From: Woeseia sp.
GTDB taxonomy: Bacteria > Pseudomonadota > Gammaproteobacteria > Steroidobacterales > UBA11654
Length of the DNA: 64,000 nucleotides
NCBI GenBank assembly: GCA_019653755.1
Contig: BPCL01000001.1
Location: forward strand, 303,980 to 367,979
Direction of reading: 5' to 3'
Made by a program: the position numbers and the translations under genes. The notes under the pieces are model-generated. The model was not told the origin of the DNA and did no database searches. It saw nothing but the letters and a program-made list of their open reading frames with translations. Shown piece after piece: positions 50,483 to 59,529 of the stretch (positions are counted from its first letter, which is position 1; every line of letters starts with the position of its first letter).

Positions 50483-51297
50483 TTATTTAAACATGTCCTC
50501 AGCTTCAGGAAAACTATCTAAGAGCTGAGCTTGCAGACTTTGCATCCCTTCGATCCATCGATCGTAATCTTGTGCTTTCATCTTAATATAATCGAGAACT
50601 TTTTCATGTGGGGCAATTAAAAACTGATCGCTTTCAATAGCATTAATAACATCACTAGCAACATCTGCTGGCTCCATAATGCCATCAATTCCAACTAGGG
50701 CGCTTACAATGCCAGGGGCATCTTCCACCATTGAGGTTCTTACTCCTTGTGGACACAAACACGACACGCCGATTCCCTTATTTCCGTATGTTATTTTAAG
50801 CCATTCTGCAAAACTGACTGCTGCGGCTTTAGTGACTGAGTAACCAGCTGCTCCGATCTGAGTAAGAAGACCTGCTGCTGAGGCAGTGTTAACAAAATAG
50901 CCACTTTCTTGTTCTAACATTTGTGGAAGAGAATGTTTTGCTGCATAAATATGAGACATAACATTAACGCCCCATATATTTAACCAATCTTCTTCAGTTG
51001 TATTTAACAAACCGCTTTCGCCACCGATACCTGCGTTTGAACAAAAGATATCTATTCCACCCATAGAAGAGTTAGAAGTTGAGATGATCTCCTTAATTGC
51101 ATCTTCAGATGAAACATCAGCATAATATATTCTCCCTTTAAATCGTCGGCCGTTTGTTTCAAAGCCGTTTCATTGATATCAACAATAACAACCTCTGCTC
51201 CGGATTCTAGAAATGCTTCGGTCATCGCTTTACCAATACCAAAAGCAGCGCCTGTGACAATTACTCGTTTACCTTTAACTTCCATAATATTAGACAT
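50483..51297 (-). CDS. short-chain dehydrogenase/reductase (one frame break)
   Basis: TGAAFGIGKAMTEAFLESGA (TGxxxGIG) and DINETALKQTADDLKGEYI, then a break near 51120; correction gives YADVSSEDAIKEII leading to IFCSNAGIGGESGL. Catalytic Ser in FVNTASAAGLL and YSVTKAAAVSFAEW (YxxxK). About 271 residues. The start could be 51297 (MSNIMEVKGKRV) or 51285 (MEVKGKRV). A second SDR lies 1.6 kb away at 48038-48916. Confidence 0.84.
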
Positions 51298-51335
51298 TCT
51301 AATAAACTCTTGATGATACACAAGGAAGAGATGCT

Positions 51336-51985
51336 ATGCAGATTCAATTAGTTTCTAAGGATAATCATGAGCTAGATGCTTATGTTTCCTCTCCTCAAAA
51401 CGAGGAAAAAGGCTCCATTATCGTTATTCAAGAAATTTTCGGTATCACCAGTCACATTGAGTCTGTTTGCCAGTCATTTGCCAATGAGGGGTATAAAACG
51501 ATAGCCCCTGCCCTGTTCGACCGTTTTGAAAAAAATATTGTTCTTGATTACAGCCAGATTGAAGAAGGTAAATCGTATAAAGTACGATTAGATATCACTC
51601 ACGCAATGAATGATATTGATGCAGCCATCTCAATATGTGATAGCCCAGTGGCTATTGTGGGATATTGTTTTGGAGGTATGCTTGCTCACATTGCTGCATC
51701 TGAATTAAAAATGAATTGTGCAGTTAGTTACTACGGTGGCTTGATAGCTGAGAATCATTTAGACCAATCGCCTAGTTGTCCAATTATGTATCACTTTGGT
51801 GAACAAGATATGGCAATTCCGATGAAAAGCGTAGATCTCATTAAGCAATATTATCCTGAGGCAATTTCCACACCTACCCTGATGCAGGACATGGATTTAA
51901 CTGTGAAATGAGAAACGACTTTCATCAACCTTCAGCAGCGCTTGCGTTTGAAAGATCGATTAATTTTCTAGAGAAAAATATTTAA
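51336..51985 (+). CDS. dienelactone hydrolase family protein (frame break near 3' end)
   Basis: Alpha/beta hydrolase with a Cys nucleophile: VVIQEIFGITSHIESVC-like segment, VGYCFGGMLAHIAAS (nucleophile Cys), YHFGEQDMAIP (Asp) and, after a break near 51880, AGHGFNCEMRNDF (His). C-terminus AALAFERSINFLEKNI. About 216 residues. Typical substrates are lactones from ring cleavage, but many relatives act on other esters. Its stop overlaps the convergent DUF4345 stop. Confidence 0.87.
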
Positions 51986-52370
51986 GTACTTTTAAGAGCA
52001 CGATAACGCCAGAAACACAATAAAAAGACAGCAAGATCAACAGCAAAAATCGTCCATAGAGTCTGGTCCGGCATTCCATCTAAAAATATACCCAACGTTC
52101 GCCCAATAACAAAACTCCCGTTAGGAGAGCTAAAATGAAATAAGTTCTAATTTGTAATTCATTTCTGAATATAGCAATTACTGAAAGAACTCCTAATGCA
52201 GTAAAGAAGGTGTACTGAGCTCTAAATTCACTAAAAGAAGTAATCTCATTAAAGGTAAAACCTATCATATTGGACAGTGCAATCGGGTCAACTAGGCCCC
52301 ATAGTCCGAATAATAGATACTCGAAAGCTAAGAGGATTAATAAAACATTATCAATTAAATGGTTTTTCAT
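51982..52370 (-). CDS. DUF4345-like membrane protein (frame break near 3' end)
   Basis: Four hydrophobic helices: LIDNVLLILLAFEYLLFGLW, FRAQYTFFTALGVLSVIAIF, YFILALLTGVLLL and, after one extra G near 52093, TLWTIFAVDLAVFLLCFWRY. The helix-3/4 junction GRTLGIFLDGMPDQ resembles DUF4345. About 129 residues. No known function. Start ATG 52370 or 52379 are equally possible. Confidence 0.6.
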
Positions 52371-52432
52371 AGGAATCATCTTAACAAAAACCCAGTGATT
52401 GTGTATCTCAGTAAATTTGTTAGTCTTTGAGT

Positions 52433-53404
52433 ATGAAAAAATTGATCGTAATAATTGGATTATCAATTAGTTTCCAGCTACAGACAAATGAAGATAATAA
52501 GATTTATTATGAAGGCGTGGTTGGGCCTTTAGAAATTATCAGTAACGGTACAGCAGAATTAGCTATGCCCTTAGATAATAGAGAAATGCTAGTAAGGGTT
52601 ATTTACCCAAACCAAGGTGGCCCATACCCTATAATTGTTTTCTCTCATGGGACCTTCTCATCAGGTGAGAAATACAATTTGGTCGTTGAATTTTGGGCCA
52701 AGCGTGGATATGTAATTATCCTGCCTAATCATCTAGATGCCAACTATGGGGTCATACCCAGTAAATCCGAGGACATGATTGATATCATGCACTCACGAAT
52801 CTCTGACATGTCATTCGTGCTTGATAATCTTGATGACATTGTGAGACAGAATCCGAATTTAGAAGGTAAATTGAATGAAGATCTGGTTATTGCTGCAGGG
52901 CATTCTATTGGTACCCAAGTGGTTCTAGTAAATACTGGACAGAAGTTCAGAAATCCTACAAATAGTTATATAACTGAGAGCAATGAAGAGCGCTTTATAG
53001 CAGGTGTTATGTTAAGCGATCCTGGAAAGATGGCGATGATGCCTGATGATGCATGGAAAGGTAGTAAAACACCAACATTCCTATCAACAGGACCAGAAGA
53101 TTACGGTTTAATGGGTGATGGTAGACGAGAAGCAGAATATCAAAATGAAATTCTAACTCTTCCTAAAAAATTAACAGGGGATAAATATTTACTCATGATT
53201 GATCGAGGTGATCATTATTTTGGGGGATTGATACATAGAGAAGTTGATAAGATGCCAGATTATGACGGTCTTGAAATTTTCAATGCAGCGTCACTCGCTT
53301 TTATGGATGCCTATACACGCGATGCAGAATCTGCCTGGTCTTTTCTTGATCCAGGATTTATTAGATCTGCGACAAATGGTCGTTTTATACTAACAATTGA
53401 ATAG
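52433..53404 (+). CDS. secreted alpha/beta hydrolase (PAF-acetylhydrolase-like)
   Basis: 323 residues, intact, with a signal peptide (KKLIVIIGLSISFQLQ). Oxyanion region IVFSHGTFSSGEKYNL, ILPNHLDANYG, nucleophile elbow AAGHSIGTQVV (GxSxG), and a terminal GDHYFGGLIHRE providing the His. The pattern resembles chlorophyllase or platelet-activating-factor acetylhydrolase relatives. Ester substrate unknown. One base separates it from the next gene. Confidence 0.78.
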   Translation: MKKLIVIIGLSISFQLQTNEDNKIYYEGVVGPLEIISNGTAELAMPLDNREMLVRVIYPNQGGPYPIIVFSHGTFSSGEKYNLVVEFWAKRGYVIILPNHLDANYGVIPSKSEDMIDIMHSRISDMSFVLDNLDDIVRQNPNLEGKLNEDLVIAAGHSIGTQVVLVNTGQKFRNPTNSYITESNEERFIAGVMLSDPGKMAMMPDDAWKGSKTPTFLSTGPEDYGLMGDGRREAEYQNEILTLPKKLTGDKYLLMIDRGDHYFGGLIHREVDKMPDYDGLEIFNAASLAFMDAYTRDAESAWSFLDPGFIRSATNGRFILTIE

Positions 53405-53405
53405 A

Positions 53406-54434
53406 ATGAAGATTGATATAATTATTGACCCAACCCATACAACTGATGAATTCTCAGAGTTGGGTGTTATTGCAGAAAACTTAGGATTTAACTCAGTTTT
53501 AACAGCTAATTACCCTTCAGCTATCGATCCTTTTATTAACTTTACGGCGCTTGCCAAAGAAACTAAAAAAATAAAAATGGGTCCTGTCGCTTTAAGTCCT
53601 TTTGAAACGCATCCTTTAAAATTATCCAATCTCTTATTTGGCTTAAACCAATACACAGAAGGTAGAGCAAAAATTAGTATAGGCGGTGGCGGTGGAACAT
53701 TAATTGCAATGGGCTTAAAACCTGATCGACGAACCATGTACCCTAATATGGTTCAAGGCGTCAGAGAATGTGTCCAATTTCTAAAAAAGTTATCCGCCAA
53801 TGAGCCAATCTCGTTTAATAAGCAGGTATTTCAAATTAACGGACCAAAACCTGAATGGATTAATCAACCTCCTCCAGAAATCTTTGTTGGTGCAACAAAA
53901 CCAAAAATGTTAGCAATGGCAACTGAACTAGCTGATGGTTTAATCATGAGTGACGTAACTTTGGCTCGAATGGGTGAGTGCATCTCAATCATAGAGTCAT
54001 CACTAAAAGACAACAAACGCAATCGGGATGACTTCTCAATCAGTAATCTATTTGCTTGGCATATAAAGAATGATAATGAAGAGTCAAAAGCAGAAGCGAG
54101 ATCTAAGCTTTTTGTCCGTGGTATGTTAGATCATTGGTACATCTCGACGTTTCTCGATGAGGATGAGTCTCGTTTAGTTGAAGACAACTTCCAGTCGTTT
54201 GCTCATGCTTATGCTCATAATACTGACATCATCGAAAATGTCCCAGATTCTATAGTCGAAAAACTACTCGATAACCTTACCTTTGCTGGCGATAAGAATG
54301 ATGTCGACAAAGTGGTTGAAGAACTCTTGGAATTTAAAAGAAATGGTTTGGATGAATTTGCTATTAGGCTATACAAGGATCCTAAAGATTCTATGGAATT
54401 AATAGCTGAGACCATTATTCCCCATCTTGATTAA
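53406..54434 (+). CDS. luciferase-like monooxygenase (LLM flavin protein)
   Basis: 342 residues, intact TIM-barrel type flavin- or F420-using oxidoreductase: LGVIAENLGFNSVLTANYPS, KIKMGPVALSPFETHPLKLS, GRAKISIGGGGGTLIAMG and PPPEIFVGATKPKMLAMATE. Start ATG 53406 is preferred over an upstream TTG. The cofactor (FMN or F420) cannot be decided from sequence here. Probably co-transcribed with the hydrolase before it. Confidence 0.85.
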   Translation: MKIDIIIDPTHTTDEFSELGVIAENLGFNSVLTANYPSAIDPFINFTALAKETKKIKMGPVALSPFETHPLKLSNLLFGLNQYTEGRAKISIGGGGGTLIAMGLKPDRRTMYPNMVQGVRECVQFLKKLSANEPISFNKQVFQINGPKPEWINQPPPEIFVGATKPKMLAMATELADGLIMSDVTLARMGECISIIESSLKDNKRNRDDFSISNLFAWHIKNDNEESKAEARSKLFVRGMLDHWYISTFLDEDESRLVEDNFQSFAHAYAHNTDIIENVPDSIVEKLLDNLTFAGDKNDVDKVVEELLEFKRNGLDEFAIRLYKDPKDSMELIAETIIPHLD

Positions 54435-54471
54435 CCTTTTTGATTATTAATAGATTTGTTAGGATTCCCTT

Positions 54472-55887
54472 ATGAAAAAAATTATATTTCTCTTAACTTT
54501 TGTAATTAGTTCGCATTTATGGGCTTCTAATCACTCCTTAGATTCAACTATCGATAAACACCAATCAGAGTTTGAAAATGTTGCGATGACCATATGGGAT
54601 CTTGCTGAGGTGGGTTATCAAGAATACGAAAGCTCAAAACTGCTTCAAAATAGCTTAAAAGATCACGGATTCAGAATACAAACTAATGTGGCTGATATTC
54701 CTACCGCTTTTATTGCTGAGTACGGTTCAGGCTCACCTGTCATTGCGATTCTTGGAGAATTTGATGCTCTACCTGGTGTAGCTCAGAGTGCATCGCCATT
54801 CAAAGAACCATATAAAGATAACCAAGCCGGTCATGCCTGCGGACATCATCTCTTTGGGGCTGGTTCAGCTTGGTCGTCGGTTGTTATTAAAGACTGGATG
54901 AAAGCCAATAACATCAAAGGAACAATAAGGTTTTACGGGACCCCTGCTGAGGAAGGGGGATCGGGAAAAGTTTATATGACCAGGGCAGGATTATTTAATG
55001 ACGTGGATGTGGCGCTTCATTGGCACCCAGGTAGTGTAAGCCATGCAAGACCTAGAACCTCAAACTCTAATAAATCGGCTCGGTTCACATTTGATGGCAT
55101 ATCTGCACATGCAGCTGCTGCACCAGAACAAGGTCGGTCAGCACTTGATGGTGTTGAATCAATGAACATGATGGTAAACCTAATGAGGGAACATATACCT
55201 CAAGAATCAAGAATTCATTATGTCATTACCAAAGGTGGTCAAGCTCCTAACGTCATCCCTGATGAGGCTCAAGTTTATTATTATGTCAGACACCCTAAAA
55301 GAGAGATTGTTGGCGAACTCTTTGAACGGGTTGTCAAAGCAGCTGAAGGAGCTGCAATGGGTACAGGAACCACTGTCAGTTATGAAGTAATGCATGGAAA
55401 CTTTCCATTAATGCCTAACGACACATTGCAACGCATAATGCATGATAAATTAACCAAACGTGGTGGAATAAAATATTCTTCAACTGAAACAGAATACGCA
55501 AAACAAATTCATCAAACCTTTTTAAATCCAACAGCAAAAATTGGTGATCAGGAAAATATTCTTTCCTACAAAGCAACTCACGGCTATGGATCAACTGATG
55601 TTGGTGATGTGAGTTGGTTAGTTCCTACGGGTGGTGCACGAATAGCGAGCTGGGTACCTGGAACGTCAGCTCATTCTTGGCAAGCTGTCGCCTCAGGAGG
55701 CACTACAATAGGCTTAAAAGGAACCAAATTAGCTGTTCAAGTCTTATCTGAGACGGCTCAGGAAATATACCTAGACCCTAAAATAGCTCATAGAGCAAAA
55801 GAAGAATTGTTGATTAATGTTGGAGAAGATTTTGAATACGTGCCTTTGTTGGGTGACAGGGAACCACCATTAGATTATAGAAACTAA
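54472..55887 (+). CDS. secreted M20-family amidohydrolase (AbgB-like)
   Basis: 471 residues, intact, with a signal peptide (IIFLLTFVISSHLWA). Zinc-dependent M20 peptidase/amidohydrolase motifs: LGEFDALPGV, AGHACGHHLFGAGSAWSS, FYGTPAEEGGSGK, VALHWHPGSV and late THGYGSTDVGDVSW. AbgB-type enzymes cleave p-aminobenzoyl-glutamate or amidated amino acids. Export suggests it acts on an external substrate. Stands alone before tRNA-Ser. Confidence 0.87.
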   Translation: MKKIIFLLTFVISSHLWASNHSLDSTIDKHQSEFENVAMTIWDLAEVGYQEYESSKLLQNSLKDHGFRIQTNVADIPTAFIAEYGSGSPVIAILGEFDALPGVAQSASPFKEPYKDNQAGHACGHHLFGAGSAWSSVVIKDWMKANNIKGTIRFYGTPAEEGGSGKVYMTRAGLFNDVDVALHWHPGSVSHARPRTSNSNKSARFTFDGISAHAAAAPEQGRSALDGVESMNMMVNLMREHIPQESRIHYVITKGGQAPNVIPDEAQVYYYVRHPKREIVGELFERVVKAAEGAAMGTGTTVSYEVMHGNFPLMPNDTLQRIMHDKLTKRGGIKYSSTETEYAKQIHQTFLNPTAKIGDQENILSYKATHGYGSTDVGDVSWLVPTGGARIASWVPGTSAHSWQAVASGGTTIGLKGTKLAVQVLSETAQEIYLDPKIAHRAKEELLINVGEDFEYVPLLGDREPPLDYRN

Positions 55888-55892
55888 TATAG

Positions 55893-55983
55893 TGGCGGAG
55901 AGAGAGGGATTCGAACCCTCGAAAGGCTATTAACCTTTACAAGCTTTCCAAGCCTGCGCAATCGACCACTCTGCCATCTCTCC
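55893..55983 (-). tRNA. tRNA-Ser (anticodon GGA)
   Basis: Minus strand folds as a class II tRNA: acceptor GGAGAGA/TCTCTCC with discriminator G and encoded CCA (55895-55893), D-arm GGCAGAGTGGTCGATTGCGC, anticodon loop TTGGAAA (GGA), long variable arm around GTTAATAGC and T-loop TTCGAAT. Unlike tRNA-Leu in this window, CCA is in the DNA. Confidence 0.94.
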
Positions 55984-56073
55984 TCGTGCCTATATTACAA
56001 CAAGTAAGTCACTTGAGACTGTTTTTAATTTAGATTAGGGTAGGATAATAATTACTAATTTTTTTAACAATTC

Positions 56074-57642
56074 ATGAATAGATTTCCACGAAAAGAAACT
56101 TTGCTAGAAACCTTTCAATGGCGCATTGAAGAGTCTTCTGATGATATTGCATTTAAATTTAATGACGAGGAAATGACCTATAGGGAATACGATCAAAAAG
56201 GAAATCAGGTGGCCAATGGAATCATTTCAGAGGGCTGTATTCCCAATTCGAGAGTAGCTGTTCTAGCTAAGAACTCCGTAATGTATGCAGAAATCCTTTT
56301 CGGAAGCATTAAATCACGAACAGCATTGGTGGGTCTTAATTGGAGACTCGCTGGCCCTGAGGTCGTATTTGTGGTTAATGACTCCGAGAGTGAAGTGCTT
56401 TTTGTGGGTCCAGATTTTTATGAATTGGTTAATGCAATTAAAGATGAATTTACTCATGTGAAGAAAATTATTGCTATGGATGACAGTCATAAAGATTGGC
56501 AAAGTTATACAGAATGGAGGGATTCTTCTGATACTGCTGACCCAGGGCTTAAAGGTCATGCAGATGATGATGTCATTCAATTGTATACCTCTGGAACTAC
56601 AGGTCACCCTAAAGGGGTTAGATTGACGAATAAAAATCTAAATGCTTCTACACCAATGGTTGAAGAAACATGGGGAAGGGATTGGCATGAAAAATCAGTA
56701 AATTTTGTTCTCTCTCCTCTGTTTCATATAGCGGGATCGAATATTGTAATCATGGGCGTTGTTTTTGGTTGTAAAAATATAGTGATCCCTGAGCCTGATC
56801 CTGGAAGAATTCTACATCTAATTGATACTGAGAAGATAGAAACTGCATTTATGGTGCCTGCCTTAATTCAGTTTCTGTTAAATCACCCTGATGCAAAAAC
56901 AACTGATTTCTCATCTTTAAGACAAATTGTCTACGGAGCATCTCCTATATCTGAAGATACCTTATTAAGAGCTATTGATGTTATGGGTTGTGAATTTTGG
57001 CAAGTCTATGGTCTTACTGAGACTTCAGGGATTGGCACAACCTTAGCGCCTGAACATCATGAGCCTTCTTTAGGAAAACTTAGATCGTGTGGGCAAAAAT
57101 ACACTGGCGTTGATATTAAAATTGTTGATGAGAATGGGAATGAAGTACCAACAGGAGATGTTGGTGAAATAACCATTAAGTCAACAATCATCATGAAGGG
57201 TTATTGGAATAGAGATGAAGCCAACAATGAATCCATTGTTGACGGCTGGTTTCACACTGGAGACGCTGGATACTTTGATGATGAAGATTTCCTCTATATC
57301 TATGATCGAGTCAAAGACATGATTATTTCTGGTGGAGAAAATATATACCCTGCTGAAGTTGAGAATGCACTAATGAGTCATCCTGACATTATCGATGCAG
57401 CTGCAGTAGGCGTACCCGATGATAAATGGGGTGAAACGGTAAAAGGATTTGTGATTCTAAAAGAAGGCGCTGAACTAACTGAGCAAGATATAATAGACTC
57501 AACTAAAGAGAAGATAGCCTCCTATAAATGCCCTACTTCAATAAACTTTATTCAAGAGATGCCAAGAAACCCATCGGGCAAGATACTTCGACGAGAACTA
57601 AGAGAGCCTTACTGGGATGACAAAGGAAGAAACGTTTCTTAA
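56074..57642 (+). CDS. AMP-dependent acyl-CoA synthetase
   Basis: 522 residues, intact. ATP loop LYTSGTTGHPKGVRL, LSPLFHIAGS, QVYGLTETSG, GWFHTGDAGYFDDEDFLYI and PSGKILRRELREP (catalytic Lys). It activates a carboxylic acid (fatty or side-chain acid) to a CoA thioester. The chain-length preference is not readable. Enoyl-CoA hydratase/isomerase follows 11 bases downstream, suggesting one operon. Confidence 0.93.
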   Translation: MNRFPRKETLLETFQWRIEESSDDIAFKFNDEEMTYREYDQKGNQVANGIISEGCIPNSRVAVLAKNSVMYAEILFGSIKSRTALVGLNWRLAGPEVVFVVNDSESEVLFVGPDFYELVNAIKDEFTHVKKIIAMDDSHKDWQSYTEWRDSSDTADPGLKGHADDDVIQLYTSGTTGHPKGVRLTNKNLNASTPMVEETWGRDWHEKSVNFVLSPLFHIAGSNIVIMGVVFGCKNIVIPEPDPGRILHLIDTEKIETAFMVPALIQFLLNHPDAKTTDFSSLRQIVYGASPISEDTLLRAIDVMGCEFWQVYGLTETSGIGTTLAPEHHEPSLGKLRSCGQKYTGVDIKIVDENGNEVPTGDVGEITIKSTIIMKGYWNRDEANNESIVDGWFHTGDAGYFDDEDFLYIYDRVKDMIISGGENIYPAEVENALMSHPDIIDAAAVGVPDDKWGETVKGFVILKEGAELTEQDIIDSTKEKIASYKCPTSINFIQEMPRNPSGKILRRELREPYWDDKGRNVS

Positions 57643-57653
57643 AAGGAAAACCA

Positions 57654-58442
57654 ATGAATTATGAAACATTAACTATCGATCAAAATAACAGCATTGCAAC
57701 GCTCAGTTTCAACAGACCTGATAAGTTAAATGCATTTGACAGTAAAATGGTGATTGAAACTCAAGACGCTATCAAAACAATTTCTGATGATAACTCAATA
57801 AAAGTTGTCATTATCACTGGCACAGGCAAAGGCTTCTCTGCTGGTGCAGATCTTTCTGATCCAAAGGGTATGGATGATCACAGCAACGATCGTTTGGTCT
57901 ATGAGGGACTCGTAGAAGGTTATATGCCTAGCCTAGTGGCTATTTTGAATATGCCTAAGCCTGTAATTGCTGCTGTTAATGGTCCTGCAGCTGGAATTGG
58001 TAGTGCTTTTGCACTTGCTTGTGACTTAATGGTGATGTCAGAAAGCGCCTATCTAAAACAAGCTTTTGTTCATATTGCTCTAATTCCAGACGGAGGATTA
58101 AACTGGTTTCTCACACGTTCCGTTGGTTATAAATTAGCTTATGAAATGGCAATTGAGGGAAACAATGTTTCAGCAGCACGATGTCTTGAATTAGGTTTAA
58201 CGAATAAAATCGTTAGTGATGATGAATTAATGAGTTCGACAATGGCGTGGGCAGAATCTTTAGCACGAAAATCATCACAATCTCTTAGGGAAACAAAGAA
58301 AGTTATGAGAGCAGCGATGACTGCCTCTTATGAAGAGACCTTTAAACTTGAAGCAGAAGCCAACAACTCATTACACGGTTCAGAAGATAGCCTTGAAGCT
58401 GTAAAGGCATTTTTTGAGAAAAGAGAGCCTAACTTTAAATAA
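57654..58442 (+). CDS. enoyl-CoA hydratase/isomerase, PaaG-like
   Basis: 262 residues, crotonase fold. Oxyanion-hole Ala/Gly residues in GFSAGADLSD and VNGPAAGIGSAFALACDLMV. Neither of the two catalytic Glu of typical hydratases is present; instead FVHIALIPDGGLNWFLTRSV carries an Asp like PaaG. This suggests an isomerase or ring-epoxide-type activity rather than simple hydration. Convergent with the next gene, 7 bases apart. Confidence 0.88.
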   Translation: MNYETLTIDQNNSIATLSFNRPDKLNAFDSKMVIETQDAIKTISDDNSIKVVIITGTGKGFSAGADLSDPKGMDDHSNDRLVYEGLVEGYMPSLVAILNMPKPVIAAVNGPAAGIGSAFALACDLMVMSESAYLKQAFVHIALIPDGGLNWFLTRSVGYKLAYEMAIEGNNVSAARCLELGLTNKIVSDDELMSSTMAWAESLARKSSQSLRETKKVMRAAMTASYEETFKLEAEANNSLHGSEDSLEAVKAFFEKREPNFK

Positions 58443-58449
58443 CTTCTAG

Positions 58450-59466
58450 CTATTCTGCTTTTAGCGCCTTTAGAACATCAGCTGCAAGATCAAGCTCACC
58501 GGTATAAAGTACAGGAGCAATTCTCTGACCGATTGATCCATAGCGTGTTTTAATTTCTTGAGCAAGAGCCTTTGGAGTTTCCTCAACGACAGCAAATGTT
58601 CTTAAAACTTCATCATCAATAGCTTCACCCATCTCTTGCCATTTTCCTTTTTTTGATAACTGATTAAGTTCTTTGCTCAGATCGCCATAGCCATGAGTTT
58701 CAAGAACCGCAACATAATTTGGTGTAGAGGCATAAAATGCCACTTGTTCACGACAAGCCTGAACAGCTTTCTTGTGAGATTCCTCTGTAGCTCCAATCCC
58801 AGTCATAACACTAATTGATAAGTCAAATTGATCTCTTGTTTTCCCAACTGTCTCCAGTCCTTTCTCAATGATCGGTACAGTAACCTGATTATAATAAGCG
58901 GGCGAACTAAAAGGATGCCCTAATAACCCATCAGCACTTTCAGCAACTGCTTTCGTCATCAGTGGGCCCACCGCTGCAACATATATCTTCGGTAAACCAT
59001 GAGGGTTAGGACCTGGGTTAAAAAAAGGAGTCATTAAAGTGTGTGAGTAGAACTCACCTCTGTAATTAAGTCTGGTTCCATTCTGCCAACAATCCCAAAT
59101 TGCTTTGATAGCTTGAACCATATCCTTCATTCGTGCTGCCGGTTGAGACCATGGCATTGAAAAACGTTTAGTGATATGCGGTTTGATTTGGGAGCCTAGC
59201 CCTAGAAGAAAACGACCCTCTGAAACAAGATTAAGATCATAACCAATATTGGCTAATGTCATTGGGTTTCGTGCGAAAGCGACTGCAATTGATGTTATTA
59301 ATTCTATTTTATTTGTTTGCGATGCAGCAGAAACAAGCGGGAGAAAAGGATCGTGAGCCCCTTCAAATGTATATGCTCCATCATACCCAGCGTCTTCGAC
59401 CAACTTAAAAGCCGGACCAGCTTCTAAGGGGTTATTGATCATTATTCCTGCATCGATTTTCATCAT
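58450..59466 (-). CDS. LLM-family oxidoreductase (TIGR03617-like, possibly F420-dependent)
   Basis: 338 residues, intact. ELITSIAVAFARNPMTLANI, DLNLVSEGRFLLGLGSQIKP, HITKRFSMPWSQPAARMKDM and KIYVAAVGPLMTKAVAESAD match the luciferase-like group that includes TIGR03617. Unrelated at close range to the LLM protein at 53406-54434. Substrate unknown. Alternative start is the second Met at 59463. Confidence 0.87.
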   Translation of the reverse strand: MMKIDAGIMINNPLEAGPAFKLVEDAGYDGAYTFEGAHDPFLPLVSAASQTNKIELITSIAVAFARNPMTLANIGYDLNLVSEGRFLLGLGSQIKPHITKRFSMPWSQPAARMKDMVQAIKAIWDCWQNGTRLNYRGEFYSHTLMTPFFNPGPNPHGLPKIYVAAVGPLMTKAVAESADGLLGHPFSSPAYYNQVTVPIIEKGLETVGKTRDQFDLSISVMTGIGATEESHKKAVQACREQVAFYASTPNYVAVLETHGYGDLSKELNQLSKKGKWQEMGEAIDDEVLRTFAVVEETPKALAQEIKTRYGSIGQRIAPVLYTGELDLAADVLKALKAE

Positions 59467-59481
59467 GTCATTTTACACAAA

Positions 59482-59510
59482 AAAAGAGGCGAATAAATCG
59501 CCTCTTTTTA
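59482..59510 (-). terminator. intrinsic terminator after the TonB receptor gene
   Basis: AGAGGCGA (59485-59492) and TCGCCTCT (59498-59505) form a perfect 8-bp stem extended by A/T pairs, with a T-tract on both strands. On the minus strand it follows the receptor stop at 59530. Confidence 0.88.
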
Positions 59511-59529
59511 TTGTTCTAGTGTTACAGAA

